64,000 bases of DNA from Culturomica massiliensis (lineage in GTDB: Bacteria > Bacteroidota > Bacteroidia > Bacteroidales > Marinifilaceae). This document shows positions 35,698-44,247 of this stretch, in pieces. The DNA lies in NCBI RefSeq assembly GCF_900091655.1, contig NZ_LT594621.1, forward strand, positions 2,356,001-2,420,000, written 5' to 3'. How positions within the stretch are numbered: the first letter of the stretch is position 1; each line of letters begins with the position of its first letter. The notes beneath the pieces were generated by a model. It did not search any database. It was not told the DNA's origin and saw nothing but the letters and a program-made list of their open reading frames with translations. Position numbers and translations under genes: made by a program.

Positions 35698-36507
35698 AAA
35701 CTGTTCTTCAAACTGAAAACTCTGCCGGAATTTTTCAATCATTTCCATAAATACCTTCCGGCCGGATTCGGAATTCATCTTACTCCAGCGTTCGACGATC
35801 ATCAAACGCAACATATAGCTGATAACCCTTTCCAGAGAAAAATATTCGAACGTCACAGCCTCATCCAGAAAATTCCAGATGATCAAATCCAATCCCCGCT
35901 CCCGCTCGACCAAATTATCATTCTCCATCAAAGCAATCACCTTCTCGACATAAGGGTAATCCATCCCCAGCCCGAAATCCTTGGCATTCGATGTACGCAA
36001 CGCCACGGCAAATTCATTACTACCGATGATTTCTCTTGCGACATTCATACCGTATTTCCGGGCATTCAACGCTGCCACCAAATTTTTCAGATTCATGGAA
36101 AATTCCGCATACTTTCTGACCAGCAGATTATCGGCTTTCATCATGTAATCGTGATACATCCAGCTCAACACATTTTCAGGCGACACCTCATAACGCAGAT
36201 GCTCTTCCTTAAAATCCGTAATAAATTCCCGCAAATAAGACGGTATCATCTTATCCGGTTCCTGTATTTCATCTTCCAGCAATTTCACCGGATACACCGT
36301 CGTCAATCCCGGGTCAGCCTCCTGTTTGTTCAGTAAACGCAATACCTGCGCATTGTCGTTCGGCAAAAAAAACAAATCGACCAACTGCTCATCCCTGCCA
36401 CGGATATAATCTTTCAACTGTGCCCGGAATTCTCCGACCGTCAACGATAACTTCCGGTCATCCCAGGCTATCTCCGGCAAACCTGCTATAAAAGCAATAT
36501 AATCCAC
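35692..36507 (-). CDS. DUF2764 protein, presumed V-ATPase subunit
   Basis: A 271-aa cytoplasmic protein. DUF2764 genes occur in the V-type ATPase operons of Chlamydia, Borrelia and Bacteroidota in this same slot (E, DUF2764, A, B, D, I, K). It probably replaces the missing subunit C as a connector between rotor and stalk; that role is inferred from position. Distinctive: MDYIAFIAGLPEIAWDDRKLS at the N-terminus, and RGRDEQLVDLFFLPNDNAQVLRLLN. Confidence 0.85.
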   Translation of the reverse strand: MDYIAFIAGLPEIAWDDRKLSLTVGEFRAQLKDYIRGRDEQLVDLFFLPNDNAQVLRLLNKQEADPGLTTVYPVKLLEDEIQEPDKMIPSYLREFITDFKEEHLRYEVSPENVLSWMYHDYMMKADNLLVRKYAEFSMNLKNLVAALNARKYGMNVAREIIGSNEFAVALRTSNAKDFGLGMDYPYVEKVIALMENDNLVERERGLDLIIWNFLDEAVTFEYFSLERVISYMLRLMIVERWSKMNSESGRKVFMEMIEKFRQSFQFEEQFK

Positions 36508-36602
36508 GTGATTAATTTTAGATTTTAAATTTTAGATTTCAGATTTATCAGAACAAGCTGCCCAATCAATTTACAATCTAAAATTTACAATTTACAATTA
36601 TT
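36505..36602. repeat. AT-rich repeat at the E/DUF2764 junction
   Basis: Left arm GATTTTAAATTTTAGATTTC, core TTATCAGAACAAGCTGCCCAATC, right arm AATTTACAATCTAAAATTTACAATTTACAATT. Confidence 0.72.
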
Positions 36603-37203
36603 TATAGAGTAAGGTCTTCGTAAAGCTTCTCATATACTGATTAAAGAAAGCTTCAAACAACTCTTCGGAAAAAGCGACCTGATAACCGCCCTCTTTCGGC
36701 TGGATGACAAAAGCACCTTCCGTATTTCCCGTTTTGATTTCCAGCCCCCGGTCTAACAAATCTTTATACTTTGCAGCCACAAACTTCTGGAAGTTTGCTT
36801 TTTCACTCTCAGAAAGAATCAGTTCCAGATTCAGGTTCCCGGAAGCAACATCCCACTTTTTCACAATTTCAACCAGTAACTCCTGCACAAAAGCCTCATC
36901 CTTAAATCCGGACTTGACAATCTCGCCGGCCACTTCTCCGGAAATCAGATTCGTAACCGACTGTTTCAATGCCGTAATAGCCTGACGCGCACTCAAAGCC
37001 ATTTCCGATTCGGCTTTTTTCTTCAGATTCTCGATATCCGCTTCTGCACCGGCTTTCATTTCTTTCACTTTAGCCTCGGCGTCAGCGATCAGCTTCGCTG
37101 CCTCCTCCTTCGCTTTAGCCATAATTTTTTCAGCTTCCCGGTTCGCTTTGTCTACCCCCTCTTCATACAGCTTTTTAGTTAAAACATCTAATTTATTCTC
37201 CAT
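36598..37203 (-). CDS. atpE: V-type ATPase subunit E (peripheral stalk)
   Basis: A 201-aa stalk subunit. N-terminal half is a charged coiled-coil (DKANREAEKIMAKAKEEAAKLIADAEAKVKEMKAG), as in E subunits; the C-terminal half is globular. ATG 37203 (MENKLDVLTKK) is the correct start; the upstream extension does not look protein-like. It is the first gene of the operon, diverging from a LysR-type gene 222 nt away. No subunit F, G or C gene is present. Confidence 0.92.
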   Translation of the reverse strand: MENKLDVLTKKLYEEGVDKANREAEKIMAKAKEEAAKLIADAEAKVKEMKAGAEADIENLKKKAESEMALSARQAITALKQSVTNLISGEVAGEIVKSGFKDEAFVQELLVEIVKKWDVASGNLNLELILSESEKANFQKFVAAKYKDLLDRGLEIKTGNTEGAFVIQPKEGGYQVAFSEELFEAFFNQYMRSFTKTLLYK

Positions 37204-37366
37204 ATAAAATTTATTTTTTATTCCTGATTTTAAAAATACAAACAAACAGGCAAACCTTATTTTATTTTCGGGCTCAATTTACCTCTTTTTACGGGAAAAA
37301 ACAATATTCAGCCCCACTCCTGCAAACATTTTCGAAAAGCTTTTTGTCAGTCGCCTGCAAATCATA

Positions 37367-37397
37367 TTGCTTTTTCAATTTTAAGACCGTATCTTCG
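37367..37397 (+). promoter_or_regulatory. Promoter of the LysR-type gene
   Basis: -33 TTG (37367-37369), then 20 nt, then TATCTTCG (37390-37397, one mismatch to TAnnTTTG). The start codon follows at 37426. Confidence 0.6.
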
Positions 37398-37425
37398 TTT
37401 ATCCGATATATTAAAAAAAATTTAC

Positions 37426-38322
37426 ATGCTCGATCATAAATTAATCATATTCAATCACCTGGCCAAAAATCCCAATATGACCAAAGTGGCTGAAACACTT
37501 CACCTTTCCCAACCGGCCGTATCCAAAAGCATCAAAGAACTGGAAAACGAGCTTTCCATTACCCTTTTCGACCGGATAAAAGGACGTATGCAACTGACGA
37601 CTGCGGGGAAATATCTGCTGCAAGCAACCGAAGATCTCATTCGGAAAGAAAGGGATATCCGGTCTGATATCGACCGGCTGAAAAATACATTTTCGGGAAC
37701 ACTCTGCCTGGGAGCAAGCACAACCCTTTCCCAGTATATTTTGCCGGAAATTCTGTCCGGATTTACGGCCCGTTATCCCAATATACATATTCAGGTTATC
37801 AGCGGCAATACCGCTCAAATCGAACAGGAAATCTGTAACGATAACCTGCACCTCGCTTTTATTGAAGGCACACCAAACCAACCCGACATCCATTACATCC
37901 CCTTTTTAAAAGACGAGATCGTACTCACCGGCGCCGCATCTGCCAAAATTCCGGCTACTCTGCAAAAAACAGAGCTCCCGCAATTGAAATTCGTATTCAG
38001 AGAAAAAGATTCAGGCACCCTCTCTGTTATCCGCAAAGCTTTATCCGAAATCGGCATCCCCCTGTCTTCCCTGCACGAACAACTCATATTGGGTACGACC
38101 GAAGGCATCAAAAACTACCTTCAACTGACGGATTGTTTTGCTTTCCTCTCCGTATACAGCATCCGTCATGAATTGATGGCGGGAAAATTAAAAATCATCG
38201 ACATCGAGGATGTTACCATCGAACGGATGTTTCACATCATACACAAACAGGGCTACCTGGATGCGTATGCCCGCAAATTCATGGACTATGCCATCCGATA
38301 CAGTCAAAAACACGACAAATGA
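37426..38322 (+). CDS. LysR family transcriptional regulator
   Basis: A 298-aa LysR-type activator/repressor. The winged helix-turn-helix (PNMTKVAETLHLSQPAVSKSIKELENELSITLFDR) is followed by a linker helix and a C-terminal effector domain (GTLCLGASTTLSQYILPEILSGFTARYPNIHIQVISGNT). LysR genes usually control a divergent neighbour, here the V-ATPase operon, but the intergenic region shows no certain T-N11-A operator. The effector is unknown. Confidence 0.93.
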   Translation: MLDHKLIIFNHLAKNPNMTKVAETLHLSQPAVSKSIKELENELSITLFDRIKGRMQLTTAGKYLLQATEDLIRKERDIRSDIDRLKNTFSGTLCLGASTTLSQYILPEILSGFTARYPNIHIQVISGNTAQIEQEICNDNLHLAFIEGTPNQPDIHYIPFLKDEIVLTGAASAKIPATLQKTELPQLKFVFREKDSGTLSVIRKALSEIGIPLSSLHEQLILGTTEGIKNYLQLTDCFAFLSVYSIRHELMAGKLKIIDIEDVTIERMFHIIHKQGYLDAYARKFMDYAIRYSQKHDK

Positions 38323-38571
38323 CTATTAAAAGTTTAGATTTACGATTTTAAATTAAATTCGCAATTTCCCACCCAATAAAGAAGAATTGTAAATCCTCAA
38401 GATCGGGTGAGTTTGTGCGTGCAATCTAAAAGCGTAAATCGTAAATTTAAAATTAAGAATCTGCAATTAAAAATCTCCTTTGTTTTTTGTGAAAACTACA
38501 GTATCTTCGCTGCGAAAATAAACGGGCAGGTGTAAACCCGTCATACAAACGAATAATTTCAGTATCAGGAT
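38323..38571. repeat. AT-rich repeat copy and exbB promoter region
   Basis: GTTTAGATTTACGATTTTAAATT (left, ~38330) and AATCTAAAAGCGTAAATCGTAAATTTAAAATT (right, ~38423) form another hairpin-type copy. The promoter TTTG (38479-38482)-N19-TATCTTCG (38502-38509) precedes exbB. Confidence 0.65.
38479..38509 (+). promoter_or_regulatory. Promoter of exbB-exbD
   Basis: TTTG at -33 (38479-38482), 19-nt spacer, TATCTTCG at -7 (38502-38509). This is the spacing of Bacteroidota housekeeping promoters. Confidence 0.6.
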
Positions 38572-39249
38572 ATGAATATATTTACTTTCATCACAGCACC
38601 GGTTCCCCCCGTCAGCGACCAGCAAATGAACTTATGGGATATGATCGTAAAGGGAGGCTGGCTGATGATCCCTATCTTCATTCTTTCAATCATAGCGGTA
38701 TACATCATCTGTGAAAGATTTACGGTCATCCGGAAGGCTTCCGTTTCCCCGAAAGTATTTACCGAAAAAGTATTCAGCTACCTTCAAAACGGAAACAAAA
38801 CGGCAGCCTTGCAGGAGTGTGATACAGAAGATTCTCCGGTTTCCCGGATGATTAAAAAAGGAATACATTACAGCCATATCCCGACTACGGAACTTCGGAT
38901 AACCATGGAAAATACCGCCAATAAAGAAATAGCTGCATTGGAAAAAGGCCTGCCTGCCTTGGCAACGATAGCCGGGATGGCTCCCATGATCGGTTTTTTA
39001 GGTACGGTTGTCGGTATGGTACAGGCATTTTACGATATGTCTCTTGCCGGAAACAACATAAACATCACCCTGCTTTCCCGGGGTATCTATACGGCCATGA
39101 TTACCACGGTCGCCGGTTTGATTGTCGGGATCATTGCCTATTTAGCCTACAATGCCCTGGTAAGCCGGATCGACCGGATTGCTGCCGATATGGAAAACGC
39201 ATCTGCAGAATTTATCGATTCACAATACGAAACTCAAAACCGGAAATAA
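38572..39249 (+). CDS. exbB: MotA/TolQ/ExbB proton-channel family protein
   Basis: A 225-aa inner-membrane protein. Three helices can be seen (GWLMIPIFILSIIAVYIICERF; GLPALATIAGMAPMIGFLGTVVGMV; ITTVAGLIVGIIAYLAYNALV) with the pore motif GFLGTVVGMVQAF. It harvests the proton gradient for outer-membrane transport or cell-envelope maintenance with the ExbD-type partner next door. TonB is not in this operon, so it may serve a Tol-like or other Ton-type system. Confidence 0.92.
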   Translation: MNIFTFITAPVPPVSDQQMNLWDMIVKGGWLMIPIFILSIIAVYIICERFTVIRKASVSPKVFTEKVFSYLQNGNKTAALQECDTEDSPVSRMIKKGIHYSHIPTTELRITMENTANKEIAALEKGLPALATIAGMAPMIGFLGTVVGMVQAFYDMSLAGNNINITLLSRGIYTAMITTVAGLIVGIIAYLAYNALVSRIDRIAADMENASAEFIDSQYETQNRK

Positions 39250-39250
39250 C

Positions 39251-39643
39251 ATGGCGATCAAAAGAAAAAGTAAAATAAATCCGAATTTCAACATGTCGTC
39301 AATGACCGACATCGTATTTCTTTTACTTATCTTTTTTCTGGTCACTTCTACATTGGTCAATCCCAATGCCTTAAAACTATTACTACCCAAAAGTACCAAC
39401 CAGCTTTCCAACCGGGAATCCGTAACCGTATCCATCGATAAAAATCTCGTCTACTATTTCAATGCCAAGGTTACCCCCTTTTCCATGCTGGAAAGTAAAA
39501 TCGTAGAGGAATTGAAAAATTCCGACGATCCCTGTATCACCATCCAGGCTGAAAAATCGGTTCCCATCGAACATGTCGTACGGGTAATGAATATCGCCAA
39601 AACCCACGGTTATAAATCCATTCTCGCTACCGATCCGGAATAA
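39251..39643 (+). CDS. exbD: ExbD/TolR family protein
   Basis: A 130-aa protein with one N-terminal membrane helix after NMSSMTDIVFLLLIFFLVTST; the Asp of MTDIVFLLL is the conserved proton-binding residue. A periplasmic ExbD-fold domain follows. It starts at ATG 39251, 1 nt after the exbB stop codon; the longer frame that overlaps exbB is rejected. It forms the ion-channel complex with ExbB. Confidence 0.92.
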   Translation: MAIKRKSKINPNFNMSSMTDIVFLLLIFFLVTSTLVNPNALKLLLPKSTNQLSNRESVTVSIDKNLVYYFNAKVTPFSMLESKIVEELKNSDDPCITIQAEKSVPIEHVVRVMNIAKTHGYKSILATDPE

Positions 39644-39644
39644 A

Positions 39645-39740
39645 TAACAATTATTCAATTTTTAATTTACGATACCTCTTTCGACAGAAGAGGATTGTAC
39701 GTCTAGCCTAAAATTGTAAATCTAAAATCTACAATTAAAA
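39645..39740. repeat. AT-rich repeat copy after exbD
   Basis: ATTTTTAATTTACGATACC and AAATTGTAAATCTAAAATC flank an inner hairpin CTCTTTCGACAGAAGAG. Its position after exbD could let it act as a 3'-end structure. Confidence 0.65.
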
Positions 39741-39858
39741 CACTTATTGCAACTATTTAAAATCATCAGCGTATACCTTCCTACATTAAAAATGGTTTAT
39801 TAAAATCTCAAAATGCAGATTTCTAATAAAAAAATGTCAAACTAAAAACAAACTAAGT

Positions 39859-40521
39859 ATGAGACGTTTACTTTTTTTACTACTAACCGGATTGTTTGCG
39901 CAACTGTTAGTATCCTGCTATCCGGAGGGTGCAGACAACACAGAGGACTATGATGTTGCCATGACCAGCTACGACAGGGATAAAGATGCCGCTTATTTTG
40001 CAGGCCTGAAAACTTTCTCCATGCCGGACTCTATCGTTTATTTTGTCAGTAAAAATGACGAAATTATGGGAAATCACCAATTTGACCAAGCCATCCTGAC
40101 CCTGGTCGCTTCAAAATTTGAAGCTTTGGGATACCAGAGAATTGTGGGCTCGGAAACGGATAAACCCGATTTCTTCGTAACCGTATCAGCCTTTTCGAAT
40201 GTAAATTACTATTTCGTAGGCAACAACTGGTATGACTATTGGGGTTGGTATCCGGGTTGGAACTGGTACGGCTGGGATTGGCCTTATTTCAGACCTTACT
40301 ACCCGTGGGGACCTGTCAATGTCTTCTCTTACCGTTCCGGTTCGATCGTAATCGATATGTTGGATCCGTCTAATGTTAATGAATCAAGCAATCAGGTACC
40401 GGTATTATGGAGCGGTATTGCCGACGGCATTATCGCCGGTTCTGCCAGCTCAATACAACAACGGGCAGAAAAACAAATCAACCAATGTTTTGCACAATCT
40501 CCTTATCTGGGAACCAAATAA
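39859..40521 (+). CDS. DUF4136 lipoprotein
   Basis: A 220-aa outer-membrane-type lipoprotein. Signal peptide with lipobox LVSC (cysteine at residue 20). The body is a DUF4136 domain (GLKTFSMPDSIVYF, ILTLVASKFEALGYQRI, FFVTVSAFSN) and carries an aromatic-rich stretch (NNWYDYWGWYPGWNWYGWDW) near residues 120-140. Function unknown. It lies 49 nt upstream of the beta-barrel gene, so they are probably cotranscribed and both in the envelope. Confidence 0.88.
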   Translation: MRRLLFLLLTGLFAQLLVSCYPEGADNTEDYDVAMTSYDRDKDAAYFAGLKTFSMPDSIVYFVSKNDEIMGNHQFDQAILTLVASKFEALGYQRIVGSETDKPDFFVTVSAFSNVNYYFVGNNWYDYWGWYPGWNWYGWDWPYFRPYYPWGPVNVFSYRSGSIVIDMLDPSNVNESSNQVPVLWSGIADGIIAGSASSIQQRAEKQINQCFAQSPYLGTK

Positions 40522-40570
40522 AAACGGCAAACTTGGAAAAATGTATAAATTAACAGTGACTTAAAAACAA

Positions 40571-41203
40571 ATGATTATGAAAAAAATATTAACCCTCGCT
40601 ATAATTCTGTTCAGCCTGAGCCCGCTTGTAAAAGCTCAGATGCTTAACTTAAATTATCAGATAAGCGTACCGCTGGGAGATATTAAAGACTTTACTGACA
40701 AAGCCAGCTTCCGGGGTATGGACATCGAATACCACCAATTTTTAGGTGATCACTTCTCTATCGGTGGTGCCATCGGTTGGAACGTATTTTACAAAAACCT
40801 GGATCACGAAACCGGAGATTTCCGCTTCAGCGGCAATGATAACATCTACACCATTACCGGAAACCAGTACCGCTATGTCAATACTGTGCCCATCATGGCT
40901 GTCGGCCGTTATTATTTCACCGACAATACAACCGCCGTACGCCCGTTCTTCGGATTGGGTGTAGGAACCCGCTGGACTGAAAAACGTTTGGAAATAGGCC
41001 AGTATACATCGACAATCTCCAGATGGCAATTCACATTTGCCCCGGAGGTCGGTATGTATGTACCTCTCAACGAACAATTGGCTTTGAACTTCGGAGCCAA
41101 ATACAGCTACGGAACCAAAGCCTCACACGGAAGGATTCCTGAATTCCAAAGCCTCACCTTCAGTGTCGGCTTGATACTGATGGGCGGTGGTCAACAATAT
41201 TGA
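40571..41203 (+). CDS. Outer-membrane beta-barrel protein
   Basis: A ~210-aa protein with a signal peptide (MKKILTLAIILFSLSPLVKAQ) and alternating beta-strands, as in eight-stranded OmpA/OmpW-type barrels (FSIGGAIGWNVFYKN, VRPFFGLGVGTRWTEK, LALNFGAKYSYGTK), ending in an aromatic residue (GGGQQY). Start could be ATG 40571 or 40577. It follows the DUF4136 lipoprotein; the pair ends at a strong terminator. Confidence 0.85.
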   Translation: MIMKKILTLAIILFSLSPLVKAQMLNLNYQISVPLGDIKDFTDKASFRGMDIEYHQFLGDHFSIGGAIGWNVFYKNLDHETGDFRFSGNDNIYTITGNQYRYVNTVPIMAVGRYYFTDNTTAVRPFFGLGVGTRWTEKRLEIGQYTSTISRWQFTFAPEVGMYVPLNEQLALNFGAKYSYGTKASHGRIPEFQSLTFSVGLILMGGGQQY

Positions 41204-41237
41204 TTCCCGCAAAAATTCCTCAGAAAGGAAAAACAAA

Positions 41238-41272
41238 TAAAAGAGGTTGCCGAAAAACGGCAACCTCTTTTT
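41238..41272 (+). terminator. Terminator after the beta-barrel gene
   Basis: AAGAGGTTGCCG (41241-41252) pairs with CGGCAACCTCTT, loop AAAAA, then a T-run. Opposite strand: it lies just after tRNA-Trp, so it could stop both. Confidence 0.92.
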
Positions 41273-41273
41273 G

Positions 41274-41346
41274 CACGGAAGGAGGGGCTCGAACCCCCGA
41301 CAGCCGGTTTTGGAGACCGGTACTCTACCAACTGAGCTACTTCCGT
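41274..41346 (-). tRNA. tRNA-Trp (CCA anticodon)
   Basis: The cloverleaf reads on the minus strand: acceptor ACGGAAG/CTTCCGT, D arm GCTC...GAGT, anticodon stem CCGGT/ACCGG with loop CTCCAAA (anticodon CCA), and T arm GGGGG-TTCGAGC-CCCTC. Discriminator G. The CCA end is not encoded. It is downstream of murB on the same strand. Confidence 0.97.
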
Positions 41347-41424
41347 ATTTCGCGGTGCAAAGGAAAGAAAAGTTTCCCAATAATGCAAACAATAACCGGA
41401 GAAAGTAGGCCAACCCTCTCCGGA

Positions 41425-42438
41425 TTATATGATAATAACCTCGGGTTCAATCCAGATATTAAATTGCATAAATACACTTTTTTTAATCGCATTGGCCAAC
41501 CGGGTGACTTCAATACCGGTAGCACCTCCTTTGTTTACCAACACCAAAGCCTGTTTCTCGTATACCCCGGCACGCCCCAACGTTTTCCCTTTCCATCCGC
41601 ATTGCTCAATCAGCCAACCGGCAGCCAGTTTTACCATACCCTCTCCGGCCGGATATAAAGGCATAGCCGGATATTTTTCCTGCAACTGACGGCCAATGAC
41701 TTCGGCTACCACCGGGTTTTTAAAAAAACTTCCGGCACTGGGGACCTCCGATACTTCCGGCAATTTAGCCTTTCGGATACGGATCACAGCCTCCCGGATC
41801 TGCTTCAACCCCAGCTGTTCTCCTGTCTTTTCCAACTCCTGCCGGATACTTCCGTATCCGAGCTTGAAAACCGGTTGTTTATCCAAACAGAATACAACAT
41901 AAGTCACCACATACTTATTCTTCCATTCCTGCTTGAAAATACTGTTCCGATAAGCCAGCCGACAATCGGCAGCCTCTATCGTCACCTTACAGGCTTTTTC
42001 CAGATCAATAACCTCAACCCGGCACAGGGTATCTTTGGCTTCAACACCGTAAGCACCGATATTTTGTACCGGTGCAGCTCCGACATGTCCCGGAATCAAA
42101 GACAAATTTTCTACACCTCCATAACCATGCTCCACCGCCCAGGCAACAAAATCATCCCATACGACACCGGCTCCGACACGTACCCACACCTTATCCTGAT
42201 TTTCATCAACTATTTCAATACCGGACATCAACGGATAAAGGACCGTTCCGTCAAAATCCTCGGTAAACAAAAAATTACTCCCCCCTCCCAGAATCAATAT
42301 TTCTTCGGGCTTCAATTCATATTCCGATACAAACCCGATCAACTCATCTTCCTGTTCCGTTTCTACAAAATATTTACAGCAAACATCTATATCAAAGGTG
42401 TTGTATTTCTTTAAGTTAAAATTTTCTTCAATTCTCAT
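41425..42438 (-). CDS. murB: UDP-N-acetylenolpyruvoylglucosamine reductase MurB
   Basis: A 337-aa FAD enzyme that reduces UDP-GlcNAc-enolpyruvate to UDP-MurNAc with NADPH, in early peptidoglycan synthesis. FAD-binding motifs ILGGGSNFLF and GYGGVENLSLIPGHVGAAPVQNIGAYG, and the C-terminal catalytic Ser/Glu region (PSAGSFFKNP), are visible. This is the long type I form. It is probably monocistronic, with tRNA-Trp downstream. Confidence 0.96.
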   Translation of the reverse strand: MRIEENFNLKKYNTFDIDVCCKYFVETEQEDELIGFVSEYELKPEEILILGGGSNFLFTEDFDGTVLYPLMSGIEIVDENQDKVWVRVGAGVVWDDFVAWAVEHGYGGVENLSLIPGHVGAAPVQNIGAYGVEAKDTLCRVEVIDLEKACKVTIEAADCRLAYRNSIFKQEWKNKYVVTYVVFCLDKQPVFKLGYGSIRQELEKTGEQLGLKQIREAVIRIRKAKLPEVSEVPSAGSFFKNPVVAEVIGRQLQEKYPAMPLYPAGEGMVKLAAGWLIEQCGWKGKTLGRAGVYEKQALVLVNKGGATGIEVTRLANAIKKSVFMQFNIWIEPEVIII

Positions 42439-42851
42439 ATTCTATTATTCCGCTTCTAATACACTCAAATAAATAATGATACGTCAAAAGACAATGAATG
42501 CCAGTCTCTATTATCTTTACACAAAACAGATGACATTTTCAGCAGAACTCAAATAAATTTGATTCTGCATTCAACTTACATTATCTTTGCACCCAATATA
42601 ATACAAGCAGAATGCAGTACAACGTCCATTTGAGTTCAATCCGGCAGACTTATTTGTTGCAAAGATAATGCAAGCCGGGTACAGAGCCAAATATATTTCA
42701 GTTATGCAGGACAACTTATAAAAAAAGAACGTTTTAATTGTAGATTTACGATTTCAGATCAAAAAATCTGATAACAAATCAAGTTGCCAGGCAATTTAAA
42801 ATCTAAAATTTAAAATCTAAAATCTAAAATTAATATAAAGGATATCCCGAA
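42439..42851. other. Divergent intergenic region with several -7 boxes and a repeat copy
   Basis: Three TATCTTTG-like boxes (plus-strand TATCTTTA near 42510 and TATCTTTG 42581-42588; minus-strand TATCTTTG 42660-42667) lie close together. GCAGAACTCAAAT/ATTTGATTCTGC (42543-42569) is a long palindrome. The repeat copy is at 42733-42836. No ORF is convincing. Confidence 0.5.
42733..42836. repeat. AT-rich hairpin repeat upstream of the rRNA methyltransferase
   Basis: Left arm AATTGTAGATTTACGATTTC, core AATCTGATAACAAATCAAGT then TGCCAGGCAATT, right arm AAAATCTAAAATTTAAAATC. The core is shared, inverted, with the copies at 46.7 and 48 kb. Confidence 0.75.
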
Positions 42852-44228
42852 ATGAGCAATTTACCGCCGGCTTTCGAATCACGCATGAGAAAACAACTCG
42901 GTCAGGAGGCCGATGCATTCTTCAAGGCCCTCAACCAACCGGCACCGGTCAGCATCCGCCTTAATCCGATTAAAACAACCGGTAAAATACCGGATACGCT
43001 TCAATCCATCGTAGACAAAAAGACCGAATGGTGTCCGGAAGGGTATTTCTTATCCCAACGCCCGGTATTTACCCTGGACCCCTGTTATCAGGGAGGAGCC
43101 TACTATGTTCAGGAAGCCTCATCCATGTTTATCGGATACCTTTTAAAGCAAATTATACATGAACAACCGGTAAAAGTACTGGATCTCTGTGCCGCCCCCG
43201 GAGGAAAATCAAGCCTGACCGTTTCGGCCCTTCCCGCCGACAGTCTGCTGGTTTCCAACGAAGTCATTCGCTCACGGGCAACCATCCTCAAAGAAAATAT
43301 GCTCCGCTGGGGATACAGCAACGTCGTTGTCACCAACAACGACCCATCAGATTTCTCCGCATTTGAAAGTGCATTCGATATCGTCATCGTAGATGCTCCC
43401 TGCTCAGGGGAAGGGATGTTTCGCAAAGATCCGGCTTCTATCGGCGAATGGAACGAAAACAACCTGACCGTGTGCCGGGACCGGCAAAAACGGATATTGA
43501 CGGATATCTGGAAAACACTGAAACCCGACGGTTACCTGATTTACAGCACCTGTACCTATAACCCCGGAGAAAACGAAGAAATACTGGAATGGATCTGCCG
43601 GCAGTTTCAGGCCGAAAGTATCCCGGTTTCACTGCCGGCCGATACAATTACACCCGGAAATTCAACTGCTTACGGTTACCATTTTTACCCGCATAAGACA
43701 ACCGGGGAAGGATTTTTCTGCGGACTTATCCGGAAAAAAGACGGAGAAAAATACCGCCCGAAGAAAAATAAAAAACAAAAAACGACTACATTCCCTATTC
43801 CTCCGGAACTAAGTCGGCTACTGATTCATTCTGAGAATCTTACTGCACAAAACGAAGACAACCGGATTACGATATTGCCGGATATGCACGGTGAATTTAT
43901 CCGGCAACTCCGTTCGGAATTAAAAGTTACGGCTTACGGCTGTGAAGCAGCCGAATTATACAACCGGAAAATCAAATTATTACATCCCCTGGCACTCACA
44001 ACCTGGCTCAACAAGCAAGCCTGCTCCTGTTATGAAGCCGAATTGCCGGAAGCTCTTCGCTATTTGAAAAAAGAAGACATACAGGTAAATGCAAAAACCG
44101 GGGAATGGATATTGATCACTTACCGGCATATTGCCCTCGGATGGGGCAAAAACCTCGGTAACCGATTGAACAATTATTTACCCAAAGAATGGAGAATCCG
44201 CATGGATCTGCCAACCGACCTTATTTAG
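42852..44228 (+). CDS. rRNA cytosine-C5-methyltransferase, RsmF/NOL1-NOP2-sun family
   Basis: A 458-aa methyltransferase. SAM-binding motif DLCAAPGGKSSLT, catalytic Cys motifs DAPCSGEGMFR and YSTCTYNPGENEEIL, and a C-terminal extension (FIRQLRSELKVTAYGCEAAELY, ALGWGK) as in RsmF/RsmB relatives with a C-terminal PUA-like part. It methylates C5 of a cytosine in rRNA; the exact site cannot be fixed. It may be cotranscribed with prmA, which starts 19 nt later. Confidence 0.9.
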   Translation: MSNLPPAFESRMRKQLGQEADAFFKALNQPAPVSIRLNPIKTTGKIPDTLQSIVDKKTEWCPEGYFLSQRPVFTLDPCYQGGAYYVQEASSMFIGYLLKQIIHEQPVKVLDLCAAPGGKSSLTVSALPADSLLVSNEVIRSRATILKENMLRWGYSNVVVTNNDPSDFSAFESAFDIVIVDAPCSGEGMFRKDPASIGEWNENNLTVCRDRQKRILTDIWKTLKPDGYLIYSTCTYNPGENEEILEWICRQFQAESIPVSLPADTITPGNSTAYGYHFYPHKTTGEGFFCGLIRKKDGEKYRPKKNKKQKTTTFPIPPELSRLLIHSENLTAQNEDNRITILPDMHGEFIRQLRSELKVTAYGCEAAELYNRKIKLLHPLALTTWLNKQACSCYEAELPEALRYLKKEDIQVNAKTGEWILITYRHIALGWGKNLGNRLNNYLPKEWRIRMDLPTDLI

Positions 44229-44247
44229 AAATTTTACCTTCATCATC

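Noticed and set aside
29176..36602. CRISPR array in the V-ATPase spacers
   Set aside because: The repeats are very short (7-mers), AT-rich and inverted, without regular spacers, and no cas genes are present.
39179..39250. exbD extension overlapping exbB
   Set aside because: The overlapping part is simply exbB sequence in another frame; ATG 39251 gives a standard ExbD N-terminus.
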